A DNA stretch of 64,000 nt from Torreya grandis. Taxonomy: Eukaryota; Streptophyta; Pinopsida; Cupressales; Taxaceae. The stretch is from contig JARHVA010000224.1 in the NCBI GenBank assembly GCA_037957365.1, forward strand, positions 1,899,501 through 1,963,500, read 5' to 3'. A program made the translations under genes and the position numbers. Shown piece after piece: positions 34,543 to 46,470 of the stretch (its first letter is position 1; every line of letters starts with the position of its first letter). The notes beneath the pieces are model-generated. The model ran no database searches, was not told the DNA's origin, and worked only from the letters and a program-made list of their open reading frames with translations.

Positions 34543-36530
34543 TACTTATTTTATGATTATTGTGATCTAAATGAAGCAAAACCATGAATATTCAGACTAC
34601 GTAAATTAGGGAAATAAACATACAAATATGAATGTATAAAGGTAGATTAAATTTCACTTAAAATATTTGGGATTGACAAACTAAGAAGGTAGGATATGCA
34701 TTTATCTAATTTTTAGTTATGTTTATCACTTTCATTGAAAAAGCTTTATATCTACTCTGTATCCTATCATATTAGGAAAAAAGAGATCAAAGCTTGTGTA
34801 GACACCATGAAAACTCATATCACTAAAATGATCGATATTATCCATGATATACATGTACTATTATTATGTTTATGTAGATTTATGATGCCTTATATCATTG
34901 CACCTATACCTATAGATGGCATATGTGTGTGCACTCACCTTCCATCTTATGCAATGATCCTCATTTTGATTTTATTTTCATTGAAACCTTAATCTAATTT
35001 TTGACACAATATGACACTTGAAAATTTGGTTAGTATGTTGGTTTGTTTGGCCTCAACCACTCCCTATTGACTGACTAAAATTTCTTGTGTTTTAATCATA
35101 TAAAGAGATATTGAACCATGTGTCTTTATCTAGACTATTTATGTGTGGAACATCATGATCAATCTATAATGCAATTCAATTTTATATTTTGACACTTTCA
35201 TCATGAAACATTTAACTACATGCATATTTAAACTTGACCCTAGGGTTGCTCCTTCAAGAGGTTTTTAGATTTATAATCCTTTGTGATAATGTCTTAAGAG
35301 AGTACCATTGGGATTCTGACATGTACATGGTCAATTAATTTCCAATTTTTTAGTGGGTATATCTTTAGGATTAATTTTGACTTATATTTAGCTCTTTGAT
35401 ATTTCCCATTATGAATAAACCATATAACCTATGTAGGTAAACCTAATGGATACTTCCCAACTTGAAACTTATCCATTGGGAGTTCTTAGTCAACTTAATG
35501 AGTCATACATATTTGGTGAAACTAAAACTACCTGAATATTTATAATACTATCCTGGGAGTAAAAATAAGAGATCTAAAATATGGTGATAGTCTATTTAGG
35601 ATTTTTGAAGGTTATTACACATATTGGGGTGATATTGAATATGTGTAACTAATAACTTGGGTTATCCTAAATAATAAGTTGTTAGAAAGATAGAGGAAAG
35701 CGTTAAAATATGTATACAAAGGCCAATATTGTCAAATTATTTCTAAGTTTATGTTTCCAAAGTGTCTAAAATTATCTCTCTTTTAGTCTAGTATTGAAAA
35801 TTTAAAATTAAAGGGATAAAAGATGAAATTATGTACTTATGATTAATAAAACTTGGTTTTTAGAGGTATGTCCCCAATGTCCCACTTGATCCATGCATAA
35901 CATGTAAGGAAACATATATAGATAAAAGTCCATTTATGATAGAAAATTTGAAACAATATAAATATTTAAATTATTAGAAATATAAAATTTAAGGAACGAG
36001 TACTCCTAAGGGTACGTAAACCAAGTTGCCACTTGTTAAATTCAATTTGGGAATGCCATGGTGTGACTATGCCCCAAGGAGATGCATCTTATTAAATAAT
36101 GATATAATTATTTTTAATTCCTCAACCACCATTGGATGAGAAGTGCTATAAGTTGAGAATTGAACTAATCTAAATATCATCATAACTCTTTTATGGAACT
36201 CTAAAATCAAAGTCTTGTAAAAAAGGGAATGCCAAAGATAGGTTGGTATATAAAGGTGGAACCCTGAAACAAGTCCATATATAAATGTGGAACCCCAAAA
36301 TACATTTGTATGTCAAAAAGTAACACCACATCAACTAATGCAAATGGTTTTTAGATAATAAGTGATTACATAGTTCACTTTTTATCATTAATTCTTAATA
36401 TATAAATATAAAAAAAATTTATGAAAAACATTCATGCCCCAAATCTAGTCCATTTTTACCTCAAAATAATATAGAATGATATAACTTATTTTTCATAATG
36501 TCATATAATGTTCCTTAATCTTATAAACTA
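34543..36530 (-). mobile_element. Gag-protease LTR element family, fragment C (3' LTR plus 3' internal region)
   Basis: 34543-35770 aligns with the two LTRs of the element to the left (1228 bases, same LTR start and end context). 35771-36530 aligns with the 3' internal region at 28119-28980 and 4794-5699. The copy is cut at 36530 by a plus-strand LTR starting TGACACCC. 34245-34542, between the two neighbouring LTRs, is unique spacer with no feature. Confidence 0.7.
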
Positions 36531-36914
36531 TGACACCCTATAGGGATATGTGTGGCCAACTTGTGGATTATATAACCTTGTACCTTTTCATATCTAAATT
36601 ATCCATGTTCTCATATTATTAGTAGGATCAGCCTATGGAGTAGTGATAGCTTAAGTAGGGTTTTTTTAGGATGTAGTGGTGAGTACTTTAGAATCTTATT
36701 ACAAATTATTTTTTTATTGCATAGTTGTGGAGCTCACCTGATTTAAGTGGCTTAGTATTAAATTATAAGATTCTTCTCTAGTATCAAAATTTAGTGTGTA
36801 CCTTCTCTATTTTCCTTTTGTTATTATGATCTATTATTATTGATATGCTTTTGATATTCATATTTATAACTACTGATGTGAATTGGCATGATCTATCTAG
36901 GTAATTTCATTACA
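36531..36914 (+). repeat. Plus-strand LTR followed by an initiator-Met primer site
   Basis: 384 bases from TGACACCCTATAGGG to ATTACA. Two bases later comes TGGTATTAGAGC (36917-36928), one mismatch from the initiator-Met PBS, so this is a 5' LTR of a plus-strand element inserted into fragment C. Its downstream partner was not found. Confidence 0.65.
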
Positions 36915-38962
36915 AGTGGTATTAGAGCTTTGATTTTAGAAAGATTATATGGAACATATTTTTTAGATCTAGCATAGAGGTTGTTATGTGGGATTAAGGA
37001 TAAAAAATATATAAATTTTGATTGATAAAGAATTTATTTTTCCATCAGTGTAGTACTAATTGAGGTTTTTTGTTGAGTCTAGGACACATTTCACACCCTT
37101 TACACAAAACAATAGTCATTGGATTCATCTTGGTGAGATTATTATAATGGAATAAGCCTCTGGTACACTTTTTTTACCACCAAATTGAGCTCCTTCATAA
37201 TATAATAAGTTATAAAATGCATCACAACCTTATAATAAATGTTTAGACTATTTTTCAAGAAACATTTTCAGTATTCTACATCACTTTCAAGACCTTTTCA
37301 AAATTGACATGTCCCCATGTATACTTTGTGGATCAATAAGATGACCATGTATCAATGAAATATATTTATATTCTTTTATTTCATGATCATGTTTAAAGTA
37401 TTTAAATATGTATGCCACCAAAGTGAGTCCAATTTTAGTCAAGGTAAAAACAAATATTTTTATAGCTATGACTATGATTTTGGCCTTATTTTATTGAGAT
37501 ATAGGATTTATAGTATAAAATTATGTTTCCTTATAAAAATCAGATACAACCATCTCATTAATGTTGATGAAATTTGCCTTACTAAAATTTTTTAGGGTCC
37601 CTATGAGTTATTGATTATACAAAACATAAAAATCTATAATAATTAGTCTATGATCCAATGACTTGGGCATTTCTTTAGTGACCATGTTTTCTAAAATTTC
37701 TACACACTCTAATCTAGAAAATTTATAAATGAATAGAATAATTATCTGTTCTATAGAATTATGACTGAGATTCATACCATTTTTTTAGGTTTGTGCATAT
37801 GGTATTTTCTTTGTGTATTTTTCACCTAGATTTTTATAAGCCAAATTTAAATGTAGCAAGAAATTTTAGTTTCCAGTACTACTTTGAGTAGATCCTAATA
37901 TTTTATTGTTCTAAAGAGGAATGAGTTATATGTTTTTAATCTTTTAAACACAATATATCAAGAATTGTGTATGGGAGTTGATTTGAGCTTAGATCTAGAA
38001 ACATTGTTTTTGTACAATTTGACAATAAAATTGTAAATTTATCATTCAAATAATTCTATTATAAATGTATCAAAGTTACAATACTCCAAGTGATCCAAGT
38101 TAAATATATATTTGACCATTCAATTTATTTCTATAAAGATTTAGGAATGTAAGATATTTATAATTGTCTAATTCTAGTGGATTTTGTTCATGAAGAAAAT
38201 TCAAATTTGTATTAAAGTGTTACAAGTCAAATAAGTCCTTGATTTTAGAACTAGTGTTACTATTGTGTATATTATTCGATACAACAGTTCACTTTATAGA
38301 TTTCATTTTTTAATTGTTTTTATATTTGTGTCCTTCAAGTAATTATAGGATAGATTTATACTCTACAATTAGGTATTATCAAATAATTGTTAGGGAATAT
38401 TTTTAACCACTTTAACATTATACTTGAATTGATGAATTTATTCTAAAGATGATGAAATTATAGGTATATCAATATATAAATTAAAGAGTTTACATTAAAC
38501 AACATAAAATTTCAAATCTTTTGTAAATATTTAAAAAAACCTTGAATAATAGGTCTTAAACAACAATAAATTTAATACTTACATTAATATCAAAACATAT
38601 AAAAAACATTTTATTTAAAAAAAGACCATTTATGTTAGATTACATTGGTTTTGCCCTAGTACTAAGGTTTAGTGTATTTAATTTATCATGGACACGACCC
38701 ATGTATTATCTAACATAATACTATTGTCTTTATTTATCATGTATGTAATAGCAACTTCAAATATTTTCTATTAATTCATGATTTTTAAACATAATTATTC
38801 ACTATGTATGATGCTTATGGATTATGGTTTTCATTGCTATGTTTTTCCACATCTAGACATGGTAAATGCCTTGTTTTTTGATGAGATATATAGCATGTAG
38901 TAAAACTGAGTTCATTTTACACTAATAAGACTTTTTACCTATAGATCTATTCAATTTTTAGT
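36915..38962. other. Decayed internal sequence downstream of the 36.5 kb LTR
   Basis: After the primer site no domain is readable on either strand. The sequence is very AT-rich. It should be the leader and gag region of the element whose 5' LTR is at 36531, but nothing beyond position supports this. Confidence 0.35.
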
Positions 38963-39472
38963 TTCATGATCTTTATGGTTAAGATTTATTTTGAATAATA
39001 TAAATTATTAGCTCCAAACCCTATTCCACCTAAATGTTGGGAAGTTTGTTGATTTGTGATATATAAGGTACATATCTCTATAACATTTTTTTGTGGGCAT
39101 GCCAATGGATTGAGAGTGGGTGATTATGATCTCACCTTTTTAGTTGTGCATGACTCCTTCAATATTATCTTGCCATGAATTTTTAATAAATACCTAAAGA
39201 TTCATTAAATATATAGATTCATGATCTTTATGTTTAAGATTTATTTTGAATAAGATTAATTATTAGCTCTAAACCCTATTGAAATTGAATGTTGGGAAGT
39301 CCCTTTATTTGTGATATATAAGGTCCATAGCTCTACCACACTATTTGTGGGCATGTCCATGGATTAAGAGTAGGTGATTATGATCTCCCCTTTGTAGTTG
39401 TGTATGTCTCCTTCAATACTATCTTGAAATGAATTCCTAATAAATACACTAAAAATATCAAGTTTGAACAAA
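38963..39472 (+). repeat. Tandem duplication, 255 bp period
   Basis: Two diverged copies of a unit starting TTCATGATCTTTATG at 38963 and 39218; shared blocks include GTGATATATAAGGT, GTGGGCATG and GGTGATTATGATCTC. No coding content. From here to 40249 I see nothing else recognisable. Confidence 0.8.
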
Positions 39473-40249
39473 GGAATGCCTTTTATTTTTGTTTCTCCTA
39501 GAATAGACATATAGTTTATTTTTCTATCTTCCTAGAAAAAGTTGACTAAGAGTGGTTTTGAAAATGTTAATCAAAAGTTCCTTCAAAAAATATTTTCAAT
39601 AATATATTGTATGAGATTTAGTGGCCTTGTTACATTTCAATCTAATGACAAAATCTTTAATGTGCCAAGTCCCTCTAAGGGGAATCCCCTACAAGCATAT
39701 CATTACTTCATACCATGTATTGTTTCTAAACCATGTCTTTCAATCTTTTATCTATTATAATGTATATTTAGGTATCATTTCCTCCATCAAGATGATTTTC
39801 AAGCTAATGAAACCATCTAATGTTGACCAATTATATTTTTAACACTAGTTTTAGTGATGTAACTAGAGAGTATAGGGTACCTATCAAACTTGTTAATGAA
39901 TAGTGGAGGAACCATAGAAATTAGAAGAAATTTTATCATTCCTTCACAAATTTGATTTTTATATTAGGATACAATCAAAGGAAAATATTAAATTCAATTA
40001 TGAATTCCATTTATGATTGGTGTTGGTATTATTATGATTCCATCCTATCTATATAGTTATTTTAAGACTATCCTTTGGCATTTTATAAAATCTACTAACT
40101 CTCTAGAATGAAATCTTAAACTAATGGTTCTTTTATGTCTAATATCTCCAAATATATCAATGAATGTAGCCTATACATGTAAAATTCATTTAATGGAGCT
40201 ATACCAATCGATATTTGATATTTTTTGTTATATCAAACTTATACCAAGT

Positions 40250-41420
40250 GCAACCACTAAAGCCATGCAATACATAAATTAGCCACATATTTTCCCATAT
40301 GACCCTCCAAGGACTTATACATAGGTTATGTATAAGTTGCTACTAAATGATTATGTGGTATCAAATGATTGATTGGAAAAGAAATATCATGTAGGTTATT
40401 CACAAAATATTTGTCTAAAAACTCTTTTCAAAACTTACTATTGAGTTTTGGATCTATCACTCATAATTGTTTGAGGAATTTTGTGAAATTTCTAATTTTT
40501 TTCCATAAATAGAAAAAGATGACACTTTCATAAAACTAGTATGAATAAGGTTAAATTCAACATATACTTAGTTAATTGGTCAACAACCACAAAGATATTA
40601 TCCTTTCCACTTAGTTGATGGAAACATGTGACCTTAGATTTTATATTTTTATACTTTTTAATATGTTATTTCTCAAATGTTTCATTAAAATGCACTACTT
40701 TTCTCAAACCCTTCCATTGGTAGGTTTTCCCAATCCATTCTTAATTATTGAAGAAGCTATCATGGAGAAGAGTGGCCTTTAATATCTTTAATTCAACATT
40801 TTGATTTGGAACTTATAACCAATCTTTCATGTTGATAAATGATTCCATTACATAAAGAATATCTAGTGTCCCTAGTTGTAGATTTTGTTTGATCCTCTAG
40901 TAATGCAACCAACTCATCATCCTCATTGTACTCATCTTTAGTATCATGTTATCAATCTATAATCATTTATGAAATAAATTGAATTCTTGTAATTTTTGAT
41001 AAGGCATTGGCTACCAAAATTGTGTTACTTTGCAATAATGAGTTTCAAATTCAATTTTTATTTTTATTTTCTCGCCTACTTGAATTATCATTCATTGATA
41101 TCATATTGTAATATAAAAGACTTCAAACTATTACTGCTATTCATGAAAATAATTTTCCATAAACCAACTATTTATTGTACAATGCATTCATTAATGCTAG
41201 CATCTTTTTATATAAAAAAGATAACAACTTCTCTTTTTCATCTAATTTATGGCTATCAAAATTTCTCCAATCTCCTATCCAAAAGTATCATAGCCAACAA
41301 TGAATGGTAAATCAAAACAAATAATCTTTGAGACGAGACTAGTATCCATTACCCCTTAAAGGGTCCTAATGAATTGGGAGGCTAAAATTAATGACTAAAA
41401 TATATCTTTCTTGGAAAATA
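40250..41420 (-). pseudogene. Ty3/gypsy RNase H and integrase remnant
   Basis: Reading leftward from about 41370 the minus strand gives the start of the RNase H region (ICFDLPFIVGYDTFG, then EIGEILI, where LPDFS.PF...CDAS is usual). KKMLALMNALYN follows near 41200. The integrase core is at about 40640-40430, with QLSGKDNIFVVVDQLTKYM and IPQTIMSDRSKTQ, the second catalytic Asp region. RT and the polyprotein start are not readable. Many stops and frame changes show an old copy. It lies opposite in strand to the LTR at 36531, so the two are probably different elements. Confidence 0.75.
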
Positions 41421-41839
41421 TATAAACATATCAACTAAGTGATAAAATCCATTGATGAGGCACCAATAATAACTACATAATTGGAGGAATCATCTTAGCT
41501 ATGTGAGTGCATTTTATTTTGGCTATCGCTTAATTACTCAAATCCTATCCTTTTCTTTGGAGTTCATACCATGTAATTATTAGTTTGACAAGCTTTGCAC
41601 TAATGACTTAAGTAATTTTAAGATTTATTATTATTATCAAAGGTCATGGCATGGTCACATACAATAATTCAATCACTTACTAATTTAATGTTGTGTCGAT
41701 GTAAGAATGATTACTTAATGATGAGTGTTGATGAGGGCCAATGTTTTTCTCTCACACATATGTCCTACCATCACCTTTTGATCAAAAGTCTTGATACGAA
41801 TCTCCTTTCCATAAAAAATAACTTATTATTCAACAAAAT

Positions 41840-41996
41840 ATTGATAAAACATTATTTTCATTTGATCATTTCAACTTACTATTTATTTATTTAATAATTC
41901 AATAATATTTATATAAATTATTGATAAAACATTATTTTCATTTGATCATTTCAACTTACTATTTATTTATTTAATAATTCAATAATATTTATATAG
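41840..41996 (+). repeat. Near-exact 80 bp tandem duplication
   Basis: The block ATTGATAAAACATTATTTTC through AATAATATTTATATA occurs twice with an 80-base period and no internal difference that I can see. That implies a recent event compared with the decayed sequence around it. Confidence 0.92.
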
Positions 41997-41999
41997 ATG

Positions 42000-42410
42000 A
42001 AAGTCAACTTTTCTCTTTATAATATAGAAAGTTAGATCATTTCTTCATATCAATATTCATCTCTTCATATCAATATTCTCTAAAAGACGCAAACTCCAAA
42101 CAAATACTATAACTTCATACAATTATGCTCGCAAGATAATGTTGTCTCTTCAATAATTGTGATGGTTTCCTTCATTTTCTTAAAGCTTCACTTTTAAGCA
42201 CATTTTCACATGGTTTAGTTCACAAGGTGGGTCACCATACTTCTCCAGTCTTTCCACGAGCTTTTCGTACACAAACCACATCCACTCATTCCTAACTACC
42301 CTATACGGTTTGATCACGTCTTATCTTACTCTCTCTCCTCTGAGCGAAGTTGCAAACACTAAGCCCGATTTATCATTTTTCTTTGTTTCTGTCTGTTTCC
42401 GTTTGCCTCT
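42000..42410. other. Region upstream of the TIR-NBS pseudogene
   Basis: Contains a 20-base direct repeat (CTTCATATCAATATTC near 42034 and 42064). From 42180 the base composition is less AT-rich, with a C/T-rich stretch near 42330-42410 that looks like a plant 5' leader. No clear TATA box. Confidence 0.35.
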
Positions 42411-43930
42411 ATGGCAACCACTTCTCTTGAAATGCTTTCAACAAAACTGCACCATCGGGATCTACTTCTGGTGCATCCTTGTGATTGGGAATGAAACAGC
42501 TGCCCTACGATGTATTCATAAATCATCGTGGAATTGATGTTAAATACTCGCTGACCAGCAGAATCTATTATTCTCTCAATGTCACAGGACTTCGAATATT
42601 TCTAGATGTGGAAGAGCTGGAGCTTGGCGATTTCTTGCCGACAGCTTTATAAGAAGCCATGGGTAGTGCTTCAGTTCATATAGCTATTTTGTCTAAGAAC
42701 TATGTGGATTCCCGCTAGGGTTTGGTCGAGCTGGCTTTTATGCTGCAAACTGGCACAACGATTATCCCTCTACCCAGTACGAAAAGAAGCGTAGATGCAG
42801 CTTAGAAAAGCTTCAGGAGTGGAAGACGGCACTCTATAAAAGTTTCGTTCTATTCTCATACATCATCAATAATGATGGGTAAGTAGCAAATGCATTTCTC
42901 TCCCACACTTAATTTTATCAAATCTTCCCTATCATGCCTTTTGTCTCTCTACTTGTTTTTAATAAAGATCAGCAGCTGAGTGAAGTTTGTTCCGTTCTGC
43001 TATTTTTGGTGGGTTCTACTGCTACATGTATACTGACAAGCAGAGGGTAGTGAACATTTTTGTGAATCGTGTATTTGAAGTAATGAACAAGTTGACATTA
43101 GAGGTGATTGAGTTTAACCAGTATTCATAAATTGGTGGGTTTATATTCTTTATGCAACATAAAATTCATATTAAAATGTTAAATCTTAAAAAATTGTGAT
43201 TTGTTCATGTCCAATTAAAATCCACAAATTTGTAAGTGCTAGATAAACTCACGGATTAAAGGTGACAAAGCATCCAATAGATCTCAATGAATAAGTACAG
43301 GGGTTTGAAACGATTGCACTTCATTCTCCTGGCTCTAGTCATGTAAATGTACAAATTGTGGGAATAAGGGGCATGGGTGGTTCCGGAAAAACCAAGCTTG
43401 CAAAAAAATTATTTAACTGAGAGGTCGTGTTTTCTTTTTGACATTCGAGATGTTGCTGGGAAATACCTGTTGCATCAGAAAGAGAAAAAACTTCTGGAGG
43501 ACCTAGGGTTTCCATTGCGCGCCCTTTGACCATGTAGATCAAGGCAAAGGGATTCTGTCAAGCCGTCTGAGATCTTTTTGGATGACTTGAATCATCCAGA
43601 CTAGCTGGATGTTCTACTGTTAGCGAAATAAAAGATTAGTTGGATATAGCTTGTTTCTTCAATAGAGAAAAGGAGAGTTGGGACATCGCAGTATGGGACG
43701 GATCAGGGTGGAAAGGACTGCATGGTTGGGAAAGGCTAGTGAATAACTGTCTTGTTGAGCTTGTTGAATTGAAGGAGGCCATGACAATTGGATGACAATG
43801 AATAAGCCTCTTGTTGAGCTAGTCGAGCTACGCAAAGACAACTGGATAAGAATGCATGATAGTTTAAGGGATTTGGGAAGAGAAATTGCAAATCGATAGT
43901 CATCTTTGGTTCCCACGGCAGATTATATAT
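42411..43930 (+). pseudogene. TIR-NBS(-LRR) disease-resistance gene fragment, broken
   Basis: A TNL immune-receptor relic, in the style of conifer TNLs. A likely start is ATG 42411; the TIR frame includes MKQLPYDVFINHRG from 42491, one base out of frame with it. TIR motifs follow: GLRIFLDVEELELGD, ASVHIAILSKNYVDS and TTIIP. A frameshift and small deletion come before the end of the exon (KLQEWKTALY). A GT at 42879 (GG/GTAAGT) and CAG at 43041-43043 are plausible intron borders. The NB domain has the P-loop GIRGMGGSGKTKLAK (43357-43401; Lys where the second Thr is usual), a kinase-2 remnant FLDDLNHPD near 43578, then a jump to the winged-helix region (WDGSGWKGLHGWERL near 43694) and MHDSLRDLGREIAN near 43853. 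RNBS-B to GLPL is missing and no LRR follows. A short duplication repeats LVELVEL. Stops occur at 42650, 42717 and elsewhere. Confidence 0.93.
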
Positions 43931-44439
43931 GCACATTCAGCACACTGTAAATTTCAAAACTTCGAACTATCATTTATCGTTTGTCACTATCTCTTAAACG
44001 AACATATTTGTCTGTGTTCGCCTGCATCCTTTCTTTTATGGTTTCGCCAATCATGGCATAGGAACCCCTCCTCACTGCATCAAGTTATATAGGGGCAATC
44101 TCCAAGAGATCAAGAGAGTTTTTTTTTTGCACAGATATATTTTAATGTTCCCCCAAACATATTTAAAAGAAAGGAATTAAATAGGATTTGTGTTCTGCAT
44201 TTCAGTTTTGAGGCTCTGGGTTAATGTAATTCACATCTGTAATAATTTCCGTCATATTATAGTGAAATTTAATGGTTGACTGGTTATTGTTTTGAGGCCT
44301 GGGTTATTGTTTTAACCCCAAAAAATTGAGTTCCAATTGAAGTTATTGCTACATGTAATGTTCAAATTGTATTTCGAGGAAGGTCTTAGTTGTGTCGGTG
44401 GTTTTTTAATTTTGTTTTAAGGTAATTTTTTATTTTTTC
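43931..44439. other. Sequence after the TIR-NBS fragment
   Basis: No LRR motif, polyadenylation context or transposon could be recognised. The sequence grades into AT-rich microsatellite. Confidence 0.35.
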
Positions 44440-44642
44440 AATGTTTATATATATATATATAAAAGATGCGTGAAATAAATGGAATGGAGTACTTTGAGAA
44501 TGATATATTTTTTAGTAATTTTTACATAAATTTATTTAAAAAATATATACTAGTTTATGTAAATTTTGGAAAAATATATATATTAAAAATGTGTGTGTTT
44601 ATATATAATATATATATAAGTTATATAATGTAAAAAAAAATA

Positions 44643-44684
<42 letters not shown>

Positions 44685-44790
44685 ATATAAAAATGTATAT
44701 TAATTTTATGTATGTGTGTGTATGTATTTGTATATGTGTATATATATGTATATGTATATAAATTGAATTTATGTATATAAATATATCGAC
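44440..44790 (+). repeat. AT-rich microsatellite cluster including (AT)18
   Basis: Several simple tracts in 350 bases: (TA)n near 44446-44460, an uninterrupted (AT)n at 44645-44681, and interspersed TATG/TGTA runs to about 44760. 44790-45013 holds nothing recognisable. Confidence 0.9.
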
Positions 44791-45013
44791 ATAAATAAAT
44801 TATTAGTTAGATTAGTAGAATGAATTTGTGTTTTAATGTCTTGTGGGTGTAGATACTAAAATATTTATAAAAAAATATGGCATTATCATACCAAACATTC
44901 TTACAATTCAAAATTGATACAATGAAATGGATTCGAAAATTGTAATTGTTGTTGTTATTTCACAATTTTTCACCCCACTTCATCTTCTAAATGTATTCTC
45001 TTCTCACTTTGGT

Positions 45014-45365
45014 CTAGAAGCGAGTATTGATAGTTAATCCTCCTCCTATAACTTTTGGCCTTATTTCCTGCACTTCATCTTTGGTGACAAATTTTTTAGC
45101 TACATAAGGGTAGCTATTGGCATCCCAAAAAATATTGAAAAACCCACTAGAGTCCTCGATGTCTAGATTTCCTACACATGGAGAGTCTCCCATCTCTAAT
45201 AACAAAACATAATGGTTCCAGAGAACCCCTGATTGTACCTACTTCAATGATAATTTTATCATATGTTCTTGTACCTACATTTTCAGCATATTTTATCATA
45301 AACGAATATCGGTACTTTATAAAAATCAAATACAAAACATCACAATATAATGGACAAACTATCAT
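45014..45365 (-). pseudogene. Unrecognised coding-like stretch with one frameshift
   Basis: Two overlapping minus-strand frames join end to end: 45365-45147 (contains IKYAENVGTRTYDKIIIEVG) and 45205-45014 (contains DIEDSSGFFNIFWDANSYPY, ending with TNTRF then TAG). Composition is more protein-like (Gly, Asp, Trp, charged residues) than surrounding AT-rich frames. A single frameshift near 45195 would connect them, giving about 110 residues. I do not recognise the protein. It could be an exon relic or part of a transposon. 45400-45820 around it is featureless. Confidence 0.35.
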
Positions 45366-45827
45366 AGATCATATAAATTAAAATGTAGGAGAGTTATCAA
45401 GAACCCATTGTTTCCAGTTACAATGCTAGATTGAAAACATTCAAAATTAAAAACTAAGAAAAATATAGATGTTATGGTTCTTGAAAATATGCATCTAATG
45501 TTTTCCAAGACAATGTTTCAAAAAAGTCAACTATTGGGTGTTGACATTCATGACATTTAAAGAATGCATAGGTTAATTTTTTAAATCAATAGACAATAAT
45601 AATCTATGTTTTTCATTTTGATTACTGGTGATAAAATATATAGGTAGTATTGTAAAACTTAATTGAGCTTTATGTGTAGTAAAAATAAAGTGTATTTTAT
45701 TGTGAGTCAAATATTTTCATTTCCTAAGCACAACATTAAATTATCAAAAATAAAATTAATGTGTGAAGGTAGAGGGTTGGTTGAAATTCAGAATATATAT
45801 GTTTTAAGTTCTAAAATTGTAATAATG

Positions 45828-46230
45828 TCCACTCATAAAATTATATTTTTAATAAAATTTAACATGGTATAATAATACAATTAGGTTTCTAATTTGTCAT
45901 AGAGTCCATACATAAAATTATATTTTTCAAAGGTTAATATGCTATAATAATGTTGGTTGGATTTTTTTAAATAGAAAATTTCTAAGTGATGGTCAAATGG
46001 ACATCAAATTTAAGGTTTGAATTAAAAGTGAACACACTCAATCCATTATAGCTTCCTAACTACTAACACTCCACCCTACCTCCACCCCTCAAATGCCATT
46101 GTAGAATATCTTTTAGCGTAATGTTCGTTAAATGTATATCAAATTTAAGGTTTGAATTAAAAATGAACACACTCACTCAATTACATCCCACCATGGCTCC
46201 CTAGATGCCATTTTAGAATTCCTCTCAACA
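45828..46230 (+). repeat. Two local tandem duplications (77 bp and 135 bp periods)
   Basis: TCCACTCATAAAATTATATT at 45828 recurs as TCCATACATAAAATTATATT at 45905 (77 bases). ATCAAATTTAAGGTTTGAAT at 46003 recurs at 46138 (135 bases), with the following AACACACTCA and ATGCCATT blocks also repeated. Noncoding; 46231-46470 has no feature. Confidence 0.8.
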
Positions 46231-46470
46231 TAATAATGGAAAAGGGGAATGAAAATAAAGTTTAATATAATAAGTTAATAAAAAAGTATATTATTTTTTT
46301 TAGAGTGAAAATATATGTATTTTACAAAATTTTAAAAAATCAACACCAAATTCAAACCAATATGATTTGAAAAATAAATTTGTTTTATAGGTGATTTTTA
46401 TCAAGGTATATATTTTGTATTTTTTAAACCTTCTGTTTCATGTCACTTGTATTTGAGTATTTTATTTAAC

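Noticed and set aside
34735..34992. Open plus-strand frame of 85 codons with Cys and Pro residues
   Set aside because: It lies within a minus-strand LTR (34543-35770) and is not open in the two homologous LTRs.
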